A DNA stretch of 64,000 bases from Endocalyx cinctus (GCA_001600455.1 BCKC01000005.1:2852001-2916000), one strand, 5' to 3'; counted from the stretch's first letter, positions 1-11,689 are shown. The notes: generated from the sequence alone by a model not told the origin. Numbers and translations are program-made.

Positions 1-801
1 ACCAAAAAATGTACAAGTATCGGCTGTTCAGGAAAATTCCAGTTCAACGGAAAAACCCGGGTCCGAGCTAAAATAGGTCCACTTACAGTGTATGTTAGGC
101 TTAAAGATAGGAATTGACCAATCAAAATGATAAGAAAAGTAGCTCTAGATCAGTAGATTTAGTACCACGTAGTGCCTTAAAGCTACGTAGCGCCAACCAA
201 AGCTATCACATTTAAGGATAATCATCCCTAGTCTAGCCTTTTATAGTCATATACTATTTAGTTGCATTTATTTTCATCCCACCCTTCATATTTATCGTAC
301 TGGATAAATAAATGTGGATTACTTCTGCTACTACAACTCAGCAACTTGTAGTATAAAATACAGGCTTGTATCCATACAACAAAACAGACATAAATATATA
401 CACGCTGTCAGATTGTCTTGATTGTTGATAAGTGGAAAATTCCGACTTCCTCTTCTTACCAAGGGATATATATAATTAGCTCCTAGTATGGAAGATTGAA
501 AACTCATATCACATCACGTTCATATCATACGGATTTCTTCAAATAATTGAAGTAGACGAGACAGATAAGAACACAGAAGTTAGTTGCCATGGGTGTATAG
601 TCCTTCTAACCTATTATGAGAGTTTTCTAAAATACAACTCAAAAAGAGTAGAATCTGACCCTTCCTTTAGTCTCTATAGACTTCCTCCTAAGAATGCTAG
701 TAACTACTTAATTAATTACGATTCTCCTATTATCTTTCCGGTCTCACGGGTTGATAAATTGCATAGAATATTTTGCTACAGTCCTGTGCTTATACAGTGT
801 T
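1..801. other. Intergenic, AT-rich, no gene seen
   Basis: This is the left edge of the window, downstream of the L-arabinitol dehydrogenase gene, which ends at 802 on the minus strand. It is AT-rich and has no convincing reading frame. It probably holds that gene's 3' UTR next to position 801. Confidence 0.6.
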
Positions 802-1988
802 TTAGTCGAGGCTTTGGATCTGTACTTTGATAGCGCCCGTCTTAGGATCGGCCGCCGTCTTGAAAGCGTCGATGGCGTCCTCGAGCTTGTACCGGTGGGT
901 CACCAACTTGGAGAGGTCGATCACGCCGTTCTCGATCAGCCGGATCGCCCTCGGCCAGGTGTTGCAGTAGCGGTACTGGAATACGAGGTCGACCTCCCGC
1001 GTGCTGCAGCGCATGAACGGGAAGTTGATCTCGTTCTTGCCGACGCCGATGACGAAGACCTTGCCGCCGAACTTGACCGCCCAGATCGCCGCCGCGATGC
1101 TGCTCTCGACGCCCGTGCACTCCATCACCACGGCCGGCTCGACCCCGCCGAACGACTTGACGATCGCCTTGGCCGAGTCCTCGGCGCTCAGCCTCTCCAC
1201 CTTGTGCGTTATCACCGACGGGCAGACTTCCTTGGCAAACTTGAGCCGCCCCTCGTCAATATCCGTGATCACGAGCGGGCAGGCGCCCGCGGCCTGGCAG
1301 CAGATGAGCGTGATGAGGCCGATGGGGCCGGCCCCGCATACGAGGACGGGATCGCCGAGCTTGATCCCGGACCTCTGCATCCCCGCGAGGGCGACACTCA
1401 AGGGCTCGAGCATCGCGCCGTTCTCGTACGACATGCCGCCGATCTTGTGGCACCAGATGGCCGGGTGGTTGACGTACCGCCTTAGAAGACCCGCTACGGG
1501 TGGCGTCGACAAGAACTCTACCTTCTCGCATCCGTTGTACCGCCCCGTCAGGCAGGGCTCGCACGCGTTGCAGATGACGTTCGGTTCTATCGCCACCCGG
1601 TCTCCGACCTGTAAGTGTGTAACGGATGGGTGCACTGCGATGATCTGTCCCGCTGATTCGTGCCCGAGGATGTGGTCGTCCTCGACGATCATCGGCCCGA
1701 TGCATCCAGCGTGCCAGAAGTGAACATCAGATCTGCAAACCTCGTTTAGCTTTATTTGTTCTCGAGTATGGGTAATAGAAAGAAATTGTAATAAAAAGAG
1801 AAATCTACACACCCGCAAATTCCGGTGCTCTTGATTGCGATGGTCACCTCTCCGGGCTGCAAGTCAGCTCCCTTCTGCACGCTCTCTACCGTGGGCCCGG
1901 TCTCGCTGATCCATAGGTCATGCTTGGGATTCGTAAAGACGCCAATGTTTGCCTTCGAAGGCTTCACTATAGTCCCAGTCTGGCTCAT
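802..1988 (-). CDS. lad1: L-arabinitol 4-dehydrogenase (NAD-dependent, zinc medium-chain dehydrogenase)
   Basis: Predicted to oxidise L-arabinitol to L-xylulose in the fungal L-arabinose pathway in the cytosol; family members also act on xylitol, ribitol or galactitol. There are two exons, 1988-1813 and 1732-802, with an 80-nt intron (GTGTGT...TTTGCAG) that splits a Gly codon. The product is 368 aa, close to the roughly 363 aa of the Neurospora enzyme. The catalytic zinc site is visible as Cys58 in GICGSD and His83-Glu84 in LGHES. The structural zinc lobe is CNACEPC...GC. The nucleotide-binding motif is GAGPIG, followed by VITDID, whose acidic residue fits NAD rather than NADP. The start is the ATG at 1988, giving the usual short N-terminus before NIGVFTNP. 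The sequence closely matches remembered Neurospora LAD, so xylitol or sorbitol dehydrogenase is less likely. Confidence 0.95.
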
Positions 1989-3310
1989 CTTGGTAAGTAT
2001 TCTGTCTTTTCACGGCAATGCTATGCTATATATTTTACTACAACGTTGTGGAGAAGCACAGCTCGTCCTGAAGAATGGATTGAAAAAAAAAAAAGTTTCA
2101 CCTAGCGGAGAATAAATTTGCTTTGTTCTTTTTAAGATTCTAGACAGTAGATAGGAACGGGAGAGGGGTAGATATTACCCATTTATTCCCCTAAAAAGAA
2201 AACACCTCTGCTCCATCCGAAAACTGGGTTCAAATGACACGAAGAAGATTTCACATGCTCATGTATTGAACGTGGCGTACGTACAGAAAATATGCATTAT
2301 AGTCACTTGACTACCACAAAAAGTTTTCTCGTGGAAACCGGAGTATGTATGGTGGTTTGTTGACCGACGATACACCCCACCAATCCGTTCACGATGTACT
2401 ACCCTGATAATGAATGATGAGGGGAGTATATGCGCTTGTTTGTTGTGTGTGGGGTAAAATGTTTGGAGACTTTCATAAAGAGAAAAGACCGTTTCGGCGG
2501 CATAAAGTCCGATTTGAGGAACGGATTCCCACGATATTTTTACCGCGCCAATGATTCGTTCGTCCGACATTGCTTTTAACTTATCTATACTGAAGACAGT
2601 AACCCGTACGTTCCACCCAAACTTCGCTAGTGTATCGGGTATCGGTCGTTATTATGCCTACATGGTCAAAAGTCAACGCTTTCCATTCGTGTGCCTGTAC
2701 GTCGCCGCGAAAAGCTCCTAACTCCTGACCTAGTGTAGCTATCTTCAGGGTCCAGGATGAGTGGCAGAGTGGGTGGGTGGCAATGCAAGATCAAGCTGCA
2801 TATCGACTGTGACCTAAAAATGCATCACCGTACTCCGTACCAAACATTTTAATTTGATTAGAGATAGCCGATCTACGGCGTATTTACGTTCTTATTCAAC
2901 ATGACTGCCGAAAACCAATATACTACTGGATTTGGAGCTTCGGTAACCGGCTAATCAGAGATGAATTGAAATACTGAGCGCCACATCCCGTCTGACATTG
3001 TTGAAGGTTATAGCTGCGAGTCATGTTGAAGTTTCACTACCGAGAATATGACAAGTTACCATATACTTGCTTGACCTAAATAAACCTACAATATTAATAA
3101 ATAGAAGTTAAGTGGGAATGATAATCAATGAAGAGGGTACGATTTGACGTCATATTTATTGACAAAAGATAAGATCGGTATTGCCCAACGCGAGACGATA
3201 TATGAAAAACTAGAGTGATGGAAAGACAGGGCTAATAATTATGATATCAGGAAAAAAAGAGGGAAGGAAAAAGAATTTGGTGCTTCAAATGTCCCTTTTT
3301 ATACATTTTA
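1989..3310. other. Intergenic, no gene supported
   Basis: This holds the promoter side of the L-arabinitol dehydrogenase gene and the 3' side of the MetE-like gene. There is an A-run near 2085-2096. A 103-codon open frame on the minus strand (2259-2570) has no recognisable protein character. TACTCCGTA occurs at 2831-2839. Confidence 0.55.
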
Positions 3311-4516
3311 TCACTTCCAAATCTCGCTTGCGACGCGTCTCACCAATAACAGCTTTTCCCACATGAGTTCCATCGTCATACCTTTACCTCCCGCCAAGCT
3401 ACTACTACTAAACCCGCACTGAGGGCTTATAGCTAGACAATCCAGTGCCTCTTCCGTACTTACCCCCTGCGCCTTCGCGATTACCTCAGCGGCGGCATAG
3501 ACTTTCTGTTTTACAGCCTCAGGATCTTCAACTTCCGCCGACTTGGTCGAGACCAACCCCAAAACGACGTTTTTCCCTTTTGGTAGAAACCGCAAAGGCT
3601 CGAAACCGCCGACGCGGGGCACGTCGTCGAATTCGAGGTAATAAGTTCGGTAATCGACGTCGTGGAAAAGCCGCCGCGCGATCGTTTCGTAGGAGCCAGA
3701 TACCCAGTGTGTGGACCCGGACATGTTGCCACGGCAAAGGTGCATGCCGACGTGCATGTCGGGAGGCACGTCCGCCAATAGCTTGTTATGCGTACGGAGA
3801 TATAGGTCAAGTAACGCGTCCGTGTCGGTTCCGTCCTTCTTGCACCCTTCTAGAAACTGCGAAGAACAGAAGTATGTCAGATGAGGGTCGTCGATTTGAA
3901 TGTTTCTTAGGCCTGCGTCGTATAAGGTCCGTATCTCGGCCGCGTAGCACTTCGCTAGATCGTCGAAATACTCCTCATCCGACTTGTATCCCGAATCCTC
4001 CGTCCAGGCCGTACCGGGCTTCAGCTGTATATGCTGATAATTCGGCGCCGGGATCGTGATTTTCGCCTCCTTCCAAGCCGCCTCCGACGGCAAGCTATCC
4101 CGGAGAACGAGCCACTCCTCGAGGTAAGGCGACTTCCCGTAAGCGATCTTCCCGACGCAGACGCAAGCGGCGCGGGTCTTGGCGCCCATCTTCGCGAGGC
4201 CCGTCGTCGTGGGGAAGTCGGTCCGGAACGCGTCCGGGATCGGCAGGTTCGGACGAGCCTCGAACCCGCCCAGCTTTTCGAAGAACCCGCCGTAGTAGAT
4301 GTGCCGGGCGTACTCGCCGTCCGTGACGGGACGCACGCCTTTCTCCAGCTGGACCCGCGCGATGTCTCGGATCGCCGATATCTCGGCGGCTTTGACGGAT
4401 TCCGGAATGGAGAGCGAGTACATCTGAGACGGCGAAGAGAGGACTTCCCGCGCCTCTAAAAGTGCTTGAGGTCGCAGGAGCGAGCCGATATGGTCGGCTC
4501 TAAACGGAGGCGCCAT
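3311..4516 (-). CDS. MetE-like cobalamin-independent methionine synthase C-terminal-domain protein
   Basis: A 401-aa single-exon protein of the methionine synthase II (COG0620, UROD/MetE-like TIM-barrel) family. It resembles only the catalytic half of MetE, which is about 760 aa, and is like bacterial YxjG/YxjH proteins. The N-terminus FRADHIGSLLRP is the family signature. The zinc ligands expected from MetE can be picked out as His259 and Cys261 (MHLC), Glu295 (YLEF) and Cys367 (PQCGF). Asp209-Asp210 in NIQIDDP is a likely substrate-site element. The family transfers methyl groups to thiols, but the folate-binding N-terminal half is absent, so the methyl donor is unknown. The start is the ATG at 4516. 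Neighbours do not suggest a pathway. The family assignment is firm; the exact reaction is not. Confidence 0.85.
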   Translation of the reverse strand: MAPPFRADHIGSLLRPQALLEAREVLSSPSQMYSLSIPESVKAAEISAIRDIARVQLEKGVRPVTDGEYARHIYYGGFFEKLGGFEARPNLPIPDAFRTDFPTTTGLAKMGAKTRAACVCVGKIAYGKSPYLEEWLVLRDSLPSEAAWKEAKITIPAPNYQHIQLKPGTAWTEDSGYKSDEEYFDDLAKCYAAEIRTLYDAGLRNIQIDDPHLTYFCSSQFLEGCKKDGTDTDALLDLYLRTHNKLLADVPPDMHVGMHLCRGNMSGSTHWVSGSYETIARRLFHDVDYRTYYLEFDDVPRVGGFEPLRFLPKGKNVVLGLVSTKSAEVEDPEAVKQKVYAAAEVIAKAQGVSTEEALDCLAISPQCGFSSSSLAGGKGMTMELMWEKLLLVRRVASEIWK

Positions 4517-5147
4517 TATTCCGGATGTATTTTTTTTTACCTGTAGGTCGTATTAATTTCCTATATTCAAATATGCAAGCGTATGTATGAATGGTGAGCT
4601 TAGATAGACTTTACCCCTCTCAAGAGCCTTCTCAAGAGCCCTTCCGTAAACCCCACTTTCCGCATCATTTCCAATGTTTGATCCACCGGAATCCTAGTGC
4701 TCACCACATACCACCATCCTGTTCTCGCAGCATTTATCACCCTCGAGATATTCGAAGCTACGTTCCCTTAGGAAGTTATTGACTATGCAGTATTGCGCTT
4801 CATTGGTACCAGCGGAACGAACCAGCTACTTTGATGTAAGTCACCAAAAGGTTTCGTGTTTCTTAGCATGCTGTTTCCTGCACGATTTTCTAAAATATCG
4901 TACTTGAACTCTTCTTGCCTCCCGTTAAACTGACCGCGGGTTCTCAGCCTAATTGCGTTTTCTCCTTCTTTGGCCTTCTTTCACATGAATTCATATAATC
5001 TCGCTTAGTATTTATTACCTAGAGAACCTGTATTTCAAATAGATGCGGAAATAAACCCTGAAAATAAATTCCATGCATACGCCAGACTATGGATCATGCA
5101 TGTGGTCTTCTTCTGAGAGGCTTAAGTATTTTCTCCACTCGTACAAA

Positions 5148-5160
5148 CCCCCCCCCCCCC
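5148..5160. repeat. Poly-C tract
   Basis: About 13 C residues in a row, followed by ACCCCCGG. It lies in an intergenic spacer. The exact length may be uncertain because homopolymers are hard to count and assemble. Confidence 0.8.
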
Positions 5161-5409
5161 ACCCCCGGCAGTGTCAAGAAATAGATAACCCACAGTTCGG
5201 AGTTCGGAGTTGCCGGTGATCTATTAACACCGTTTTTGATACCTTTAGGTGTTCCTGACGAGGCCGCTGTGTTTGCAAACACCATTTGCAGCCTTGACAA
5301 CTCCGTCTCGGTATTCTTTCTCTCATTTTTTCTTTCTTCCTTCCTCATATTTCCCCACACCGAAATATCTTCGATGAATCGTTCGCGGCTGTGTCTAGAA
5401 AATAATAAG

Positions 5410-5427
5410 GGAGCCGGAGCCGGAGCC
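5410..5427. repeat. Triple GGAGCC hexamer repeat
   Basis: Three perfect head-to-tail copies of GGAGCC in an intergenic spacer. No function is apparent. Confidence 0.85.
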
Positions 5428-6264
5428 GACTTCGGGTGTCCAATATGCGAGTCGTGTTCTCCAGAGACTGCGTACGTCATCAAGCATGTCGGCCAGCCAA
5501 GAGTATCAGCAAACCCCGGTAAAATCCCGCACGAAAGACTCGTAGTCTGTTGTCGTAACTGACTTCTCTTAATACGCTAGTAGAATATGCATGGAGCGAA
5601 TACCGGGTGCTCCAGCATGCTGGGTTTGCCAGGGTTTTGCCAACACATCTTCTATGTTTTGGTCAGCACACTCTAGTGTGTGCGAAACGGAGTAGTTTTA
5701 CTTAGAATGTGGCGACGCATTTGCCACTCATCACTTCGATGAGCATGGTCCCTCTGCATAATCACCCCGTATTCTAGACAACTAAGCAGTACTCTCTCAC
5801 TCGGACAAAGGCACTTGATTGGTTGTTAAAGCAAGCAACAATCTGTATCATTAAATATGCCAAATTTCGGTACTTCACCACACACCGGCCCATCTAGTCG
5901 AATATTTACAGAAATTTAGACAATTATAAGGTACTTCTACATTCGTATGAACCAAAGCAGAATGCTGTTGCCGGGTCCGTCAGTAGCAGGGAGCGACTCT
6001 TTTTATCTTGCTAGAAAAATCCGACTATAAATGCTGTCTAGTGAGCAAAAAGCGTGTATGCAAAACCCCGCGAACTTCTTTGACCTAAGTGAATTATCAT
6101 ATTTAGAAATTTGAAGATAGAATGACCTGTTAGATCGAAAGCAGTGCCCAAAAGAAATCTTCACATTGCGCCGAAAGGTCGGGGCATACGGATGTGTACG
6201 CCGTTAGGTTATACGTAATAGATACTTAGTAGGCCAATTTCTCAAGCTTATACCTGTAGCATGA

Positions 6265-9200
6265 TTAAACATATACCGAACGTTCCTCAGTCCAACCTGG
6301 GCGCAAGTACGATCCGTCAAAACCAAAATCGAATGAAGTTTCATGCACATAATCGACCATCCACTCGACCTTCATCTCAACGCCGTCCGTAGATTGGCTC
6401 CACACCGTGACCGCAATCGTGTTATCCCCATCATAATTCAGGATTCCCGGAGGAACAGGAAAATCAATCTGATTCCCGATATATGGATTGAACCGTCCGT
6501 ACTGGTACCCGTTTACGAACAAGAGCGCCCGAAGTTGATTTTTCTCGGGGGATGGGGACGTCAACCGGAACGAGATCGATACATCGAGACCGCGGGTAAC
6601 CGAGAGGGGGACGACGGTACGGAATATGCGCACGCCGGCTCCCTCGACGCTTAGAATATCGGTCCCGTTGGTGAGTTCATAAGCGTTGAAGTCTTCGTCG
6701 GGATAACCGGGCAGATGCATCCCGACACGTTCGGCATATAGGCCACCCTCGTTAAGAAACCCGCGGACGGGATCCAAGATTCCTCCATCCTCGCTCACTG
6801 CCGTTCCTGCGATCTTCCACTCGGTGAAATCGTATTCCTCGCCGGGACCGAGCAGCGTAGCGTTGAAAATACCTCTTGGATTCAAAGCTTCAGACCGCTG
6901 GTCGTGCCCGGAATTATCCATCAGGATGATAAGCACGTTCTGCGTATCTTCATCGGCGTTGAGGGTGGCGTTCGCGAATGCGAATTCTACTGCTTGCCTA
7001 TCGATGTAGGATAGGCCAAGCCACGAGCCGATGAACTGGGAGTTGAGCCAGACCGAGTAGCCGAATGCGAGCCCGCCTATAATATCCAGAAATACGCTCG
7101 TAGGAGGGTTTGAGGTGGTCGGGAACGTTGCTCTGTAGAGATGAGAGCCCGCATGGACACCGTAATCATCGACGTACAGTACAGGATTATTGAGCGCTGG
7201 GATTGTGGGGTTGGAGGTATTGACGTTCGTCGCAGCTGAAGCCCAGGGGTTAGTAAAAATAAATTACGAACTATCAAAAAAGAATGTCGAGATGCATACA
7301 CTTCCAAGCTTTTCCAGTTGCGTTGTAGTTGAGCTGGATCTCAGGGAGACTATCAGCCCACCGCCATCCGGTCAATTTGGGTAAGGCGAAGTTAAGCGAG
7401 TCTCCAAGTGTGAAAGTGAGAATCCCACTTCTACTAGCGCGAATTGACACCTCGTTCCCGTTCCATAGAATGTTGGCGACGGAATCTGGAGCAAATACGG
7501 TGACAGTGGTGGCATTCGCTACATCCCCCGTAAGTTCCAGAGTATTTCCATTGATGTTAGAGGTTCGAAGCAAATATACCCCATGAACCAAGACTTATAA
7601 GTATTGTCATCCCGTCAATATTTGCTGATTTTCAGTGAAATGAAGAAAAAAAGTAAAGGGTATAATTGAGATAACATACCGGTTTCGTTAGTCGACGCCA
7701 TTGGATTGTTTTTAAGAGCCGAAGCCCAAAAAAGATATGCCGCCGAACGGTCAAGAAGAACAACCTTAGATCCATCTTCCAGCTCTACTAGGCTCATACC
7801 AGCATTGTGCGTAAATGATACCGTCACACTAGAGTTTCCGTGGTAGAATTTCACATTAGCACACCCATCGCACGATTTGAGCTCAGCGGATCTGACCCCC
7901 TGAACGGTAAACTCTGCCGACTCCCCGGTCGGTACCCAGAGCGCCAACACCTCCTTGCCGTCTATCACGGCGTAGGTCAAAACTTCAGCTGTTGAATATA
8001 ACAGCGATTTGCTACCAAACCGGAAATCGGTGACAAGAATTTTAGCTTGGTGACCGTTAATCGCAATTCCGCCTCCGTATCGAGGAATCGAGACTTAATC
8101 TAAATATAAGCACGCGTAAATAATATTGCGATTAGAAGGAAGCACCTACGTGACCCTTTAGACGTATTTACACTCAACGTAAATGTTTCTTGTGATGCTG
8201 AAGGTGAGTACGCATGCATCGCGACGTAGAAGGCAGCCCCTGTCTCGGGATTTCGGAGCTCTGAGACGGCTATAGCTGGATTACTCGAATAATCCGTACG
8301 CTAGTGAACTTCACATCAGATAACTTTTTTTTTCGAGCGACACATCAAACTGTTTCTTACATTACCGATACGGTCCGTCATGGAAAGGTCCACCGCGACT
8401 GATTTGTCATTAGCTCCAATTACGCATAAAATCACGAGCCAAACAAGTTTTCACCTTTAGTAAAGTGAGTCAAGAGCTTCGTCTCGTAGTACTTGCTGCC
8501 TATGATGCGGTTCTCGGATATCGGTGACGAATAATCATAACTCGTGGCTTTTCAATTGTCACTATTAGCTCGAGCGTATATCAACTAAGCGTCGAGAGGG
8601 TTCGGTTTTATGCTTACCGACAACTGGTGCGGCATGCCATCCCCAAGATGTCCCGCCGAACAGCATGTACAGCGATATGGCGCTTACTCGCTGGTATATC
8701 AGATTCCGGTAGAACATATTCGCGAAATCGGCACCTATGTCATCTGGACATCCTCCTTCGGGTCCACCCCAAGGGTTGTAGCTTCCTCCCTGAAACTCTG
8801 GCATGAAGTTCGGCTGCGTGCTTTAAATGGCCTTAGCACCGGTTCGACTGAAAAGGGGATGCGAAGAACTTACGGCGACTGGACGGTAAAGTAGCTGCCG
8901 ATCATTAGTAATTTTGAGGGAAATTGGTTATTGTATCACCGACTTACTCGAAGTAATTCACGGTTTGCTATATGGTATATTAGTTACTAATTACTTAGAC
9001 GGGATTCGATAGATTTCATTTGAACCCACGTAAGCTACGTATTCGCCGTTGGTTCCAGTGCACTCGCTCAAGTTGCAGCTCCAGCAAGATGGGTAGCTAT
9101 CCAAGCCGACGACGTCGACATTTCCTGTGGCGTTGGAGAAGTCCTTCGACCAAGAGTAACCGTTCTGATAACCGTCAGTAAGCTAATGACTTAGATGATT

Positions 9201-10175
9201 CGTTTAAGGAAGTACAACCATATTGGGAGCATTATGCAACAGCGGTACATTGATTCCATTGCTCTTCGCATTCTCTTCCAGGAGCGCCATATACTCCTGA
9301 ACGGGTACGTTGTCGGTTCTATTCGCAATATCCAACCACTGCTCACCTAGTTCGTTCTCGATCTGAAATAAAATGACGTTCCCACCGTTAGTGATCAAAT
9401 GGGGTGCGATGATCTTCGAAATTTCAGTCATATACGGTGTCCACGCCTGTGTATATCTAGGATCATTGTCTCTCAAGCCGCCGTAAGCTCCGGTCGTGAC
9501 CCAGAGGGGGAATCCGCCGGCGTTAGCTTCGGCGTTGATGTAAGGGCCGGGACGGATAATCATGTACATCCCGAGTTCCTTAGCCAACGTCATTACCTGG
9601 GTAAAGTTGTGCGCACCGTTCTCGAAATCGAGGTATCCCGGAACGGGGTTGTGGTATCCCCAATGATTGTATATGGAGAATGCATTGAACCTAATTTTCG
9701 GATTCATGAGACAAGATTGCTAGTAGACCATAAATACGGTGAATAGGAACGCTCCTTACCCAGCGGCTTTGACTTTTTCTAGGAGATCTCGCCATAATTC
9801 CGGACTTTAATAATCAGCTGTCGTTCATGTTTCTCTCCTGGATTCCAATCAAGTTGACCTACACCGGATATCGCCAATAATGAAACTTTTGAGTTGTCAA
9901 TATATTGCTATCAACCTTATAGTTTTCTACTTACTTCTCCAGAGAAGACAAAAAGCCTTTGGCCATTGACGATAAAACTATAGTGGTCCCTGCGTCTGGG
10001 CGGTCAGTTACTGGGTTGTCCTATAGCAGCTATCATATGTATGCGGTTACCATTGCACTAGGTCTGTAAGTCCATTATCGTGAATAGTCCAATTTGTAGA
10101 GGTATCTCTTGTGACAAGAGTTGCAAGAGAACTACTAATACCGAGCAAGTAGACAAGAATTTTCGAGAACCCCAT
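6265..10175 (-). CDS. lacA: GH35 beta-galactosidase, secreted, 15 exons
   Basis: Predicted extracellular beta-galactosidase that removes terminal beta-galactose from oligosaccharides and plant polysaccharides. Exons on the minus strand: 10175-10051, 9989-9935, 9885-9863, 9804-9760, 9690-9219, 9164-9030, 8967-8948, 8894-8874, 8820-8618, 8547-8455, 8413-8361, 8300-8150, 8093-7680, 7593-7300, 7235-6265. They join to 3075 nt without a stop, giving 1024 aa against about 1007 for Aspergillus LacA. A signal peptide follows the ATG ([18 protein letters not shown]). The active site has RPGPYINAE, acid/base Glu196 in QIENELGE and nucleophile Glu307 in MPEFQGG. The C-terminal jelly-roll domains carry [21 protein letters not shown] and PPGILNYDG. 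Several exons are only 20-23 nt, and the intron at 8414-8454 is 41 nt. It looks like fragments in raw frames, but every break is explained by a GT...AG intron, so I do not call it a pseudogene. Confidence 0.88.
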
Positions 10176-11369
10176 ACTCGCTAATTAACCACTACTAAGA
10201 ATAATTCTTATCATCTGCATTAAGAAAATTATGTGAAAAAAAAGTTGAAAAAAAAAAAATATTTCAATTCCTCTCATCATCTTACTCGTGATATTTACAT
10301 CGCGCTCACCTTGCGCAGACCGAACACAAGCTCCATGCCAAATCTTGGAAGTGAGGAGTCGACGAGCTTACAAGGATCGTTCGGGGTACCAAATTATTCC
10401 CAAAAACGGCCAGAATCTCAATTTGCGGGGGAACTCATTCCGAATCGAGAAAGTAGCATCCATCAATCCATCTTATAGGCTTGGTGGATGTAACCGGGAA
10501 GCGTGGAGAAGTAGAGCAGGGTATCAAGTTACGCGCATCAATCAAATCTTACACTAGCTATATCGAATCAGCTTGGTTATGATTACATAATTCTAAAGTC
10601 CTCTTTTTCTTTCTTCTTCTTTTAGGTGATAATACGGATTACCAAGTGTGGTCTTAAAAGTAGTCAATACTAGACCGCGTTGGCTCTTGAACTAGATTGA
10701 ATGGGATAACATACTGTACGAGGATAATTATGAAGTTTGGCGTTAAAGTTCTATCAAGGACCTACGAGTATGTCATGCAGGGGAGCAGTTGATGAGCTAG
10801 CTACTAAGGTTATGGCAATTCACCGAAAGAGCTCCGAACAAGATAATAGTTGATTGCCTTTATTGCTTATCCAAGGAGAGATGACGGTTTGGGCCCCTGC
10901 CAAGATAGAGATCAAAAGCTTGTTTAATTAATTTCTACGTTATGTAAATATGTAGTTCTGATGAGAACCAAGATATTTTCGAAAAAAAAGATATTTCCTT
11001 ACCTATATAAACTTCGCGGTAAACGGTAGTGTTAACGTAGTCGAGGTTTAATCCCATAAGCAGGCACATTTGACATTCCCTGTTACGATGGATTTCATCA
11101 AAATGACCGTATGATCTCGGGAATGACGATGATGAATCATGTCACATGTGTCTTCATTCTACATACATACAATATTTAACTAATTTTCTTTTCTAGATGT
11201 ATATAAGAAACTGAAAATGCGTTCTTGAAATTTGATGATCCAAGTTTATCCCTTTCTATCGAGAGCCCAATTCATATAATTATTCGTCAAACGCACTATC
11301 GCTCGTGAATAAACGCTGTTCACTCATAACGCCGCATTTAAATTTGAGTTCTCTAATACGATAATCAAC
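10176..11369. other. Intergenic between divergent genes
   Basis: About 1.2 kb of AT-rich spacer between the minus-strand GH35 gene and the plus-strand small gene at 11370, so it must hold both promoters. Poly-A stretches lie near 10235-10260. No supported gene is present. Confidence 0.55.
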
Positions 11370-11689
11370 ATGGATAAGATTAAGCAAGCTAAGGATGCCG
11401 TTACCGGACAAACGTATGTATTCACTCGTACAGACACCTTGTCGATAGAATGGCGATACTTACCGACGCCATAGCACTGCCAAAGCAACTGGTCAAGATC
11501 CCAAGACCGCGAAGAAGGACAGCATGATTGATTCAGGTGAGTGACTTTTATCGTTCCTTATGAGATGAAGCGCTTACACGTCAAACTATAATGCAAGTTG
11601 TCGATCATGAGGCCCACAAGAAAGGTGTACCTGCGTCTGCCAACCCCGAAATCAACAACGTTGTTAATGAAGAAGTTAACAAGTTCTGA
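11370..11689 (+). CDS. Small hydrophilic protein, 65 aa, three exons, unknown function
   Basis: Exons 11370-11413, 11475-11536 and 11598-11689 join to 198 nt. Both introns are 61 nt with clean GTATGT or GTGAGT donors and ATAG or CAAG acceptors. The product starts MDKIKQAKDAVTGQT and ends NNVVNEEVNKF. It is rich in Lys, Asp, Ala and Val, with no signal peptide, membrane segment or cysteine. It resembles in style the small hydrophilic stress- or conidiation-associated proteins of ascomycetes (Grg1 or LEA-like), but I do not recognise a named family. The steady frame across two introns and the charged composition are the main evidence that it is real. Its exons are too short to stand out as open frames. 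Confidence 0.7.

Larger units (their letters stand above)
4517..6264. other. Intergenic with simple-sequence tracts
   Basis: About 1.7 kb between two minus-strand genes. Open frames here are short and show no protein character. It contains a C-run at 5148-5160, a triple GGAGCC repeat at 5410-5427 and a tandem CGGAGTT near 5197-5210. The right-hand end is the 3' region of the GH35 gene. Confidence 0.55.

Noticed and set aside
751..1723. Plus-strand open frames of up to 244 codons
   Set aside because: They are antisense to the spliced L-arabinitol dehydrogenase gene, whose minus-strand protein is unmistakable.
2259..2570. 103-codon minus-strand frame starting with ATG
   Set aside because: No family character, no splice context and AT-rich surroundings; length is within chance for this region.
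6265..10175. GH35 region as a frameshifted pseudogene
   Set aside because: All interruptions are accounted for by GT...AG introns, and exon lengths sum to a multiple of three with catalytic residues kept.
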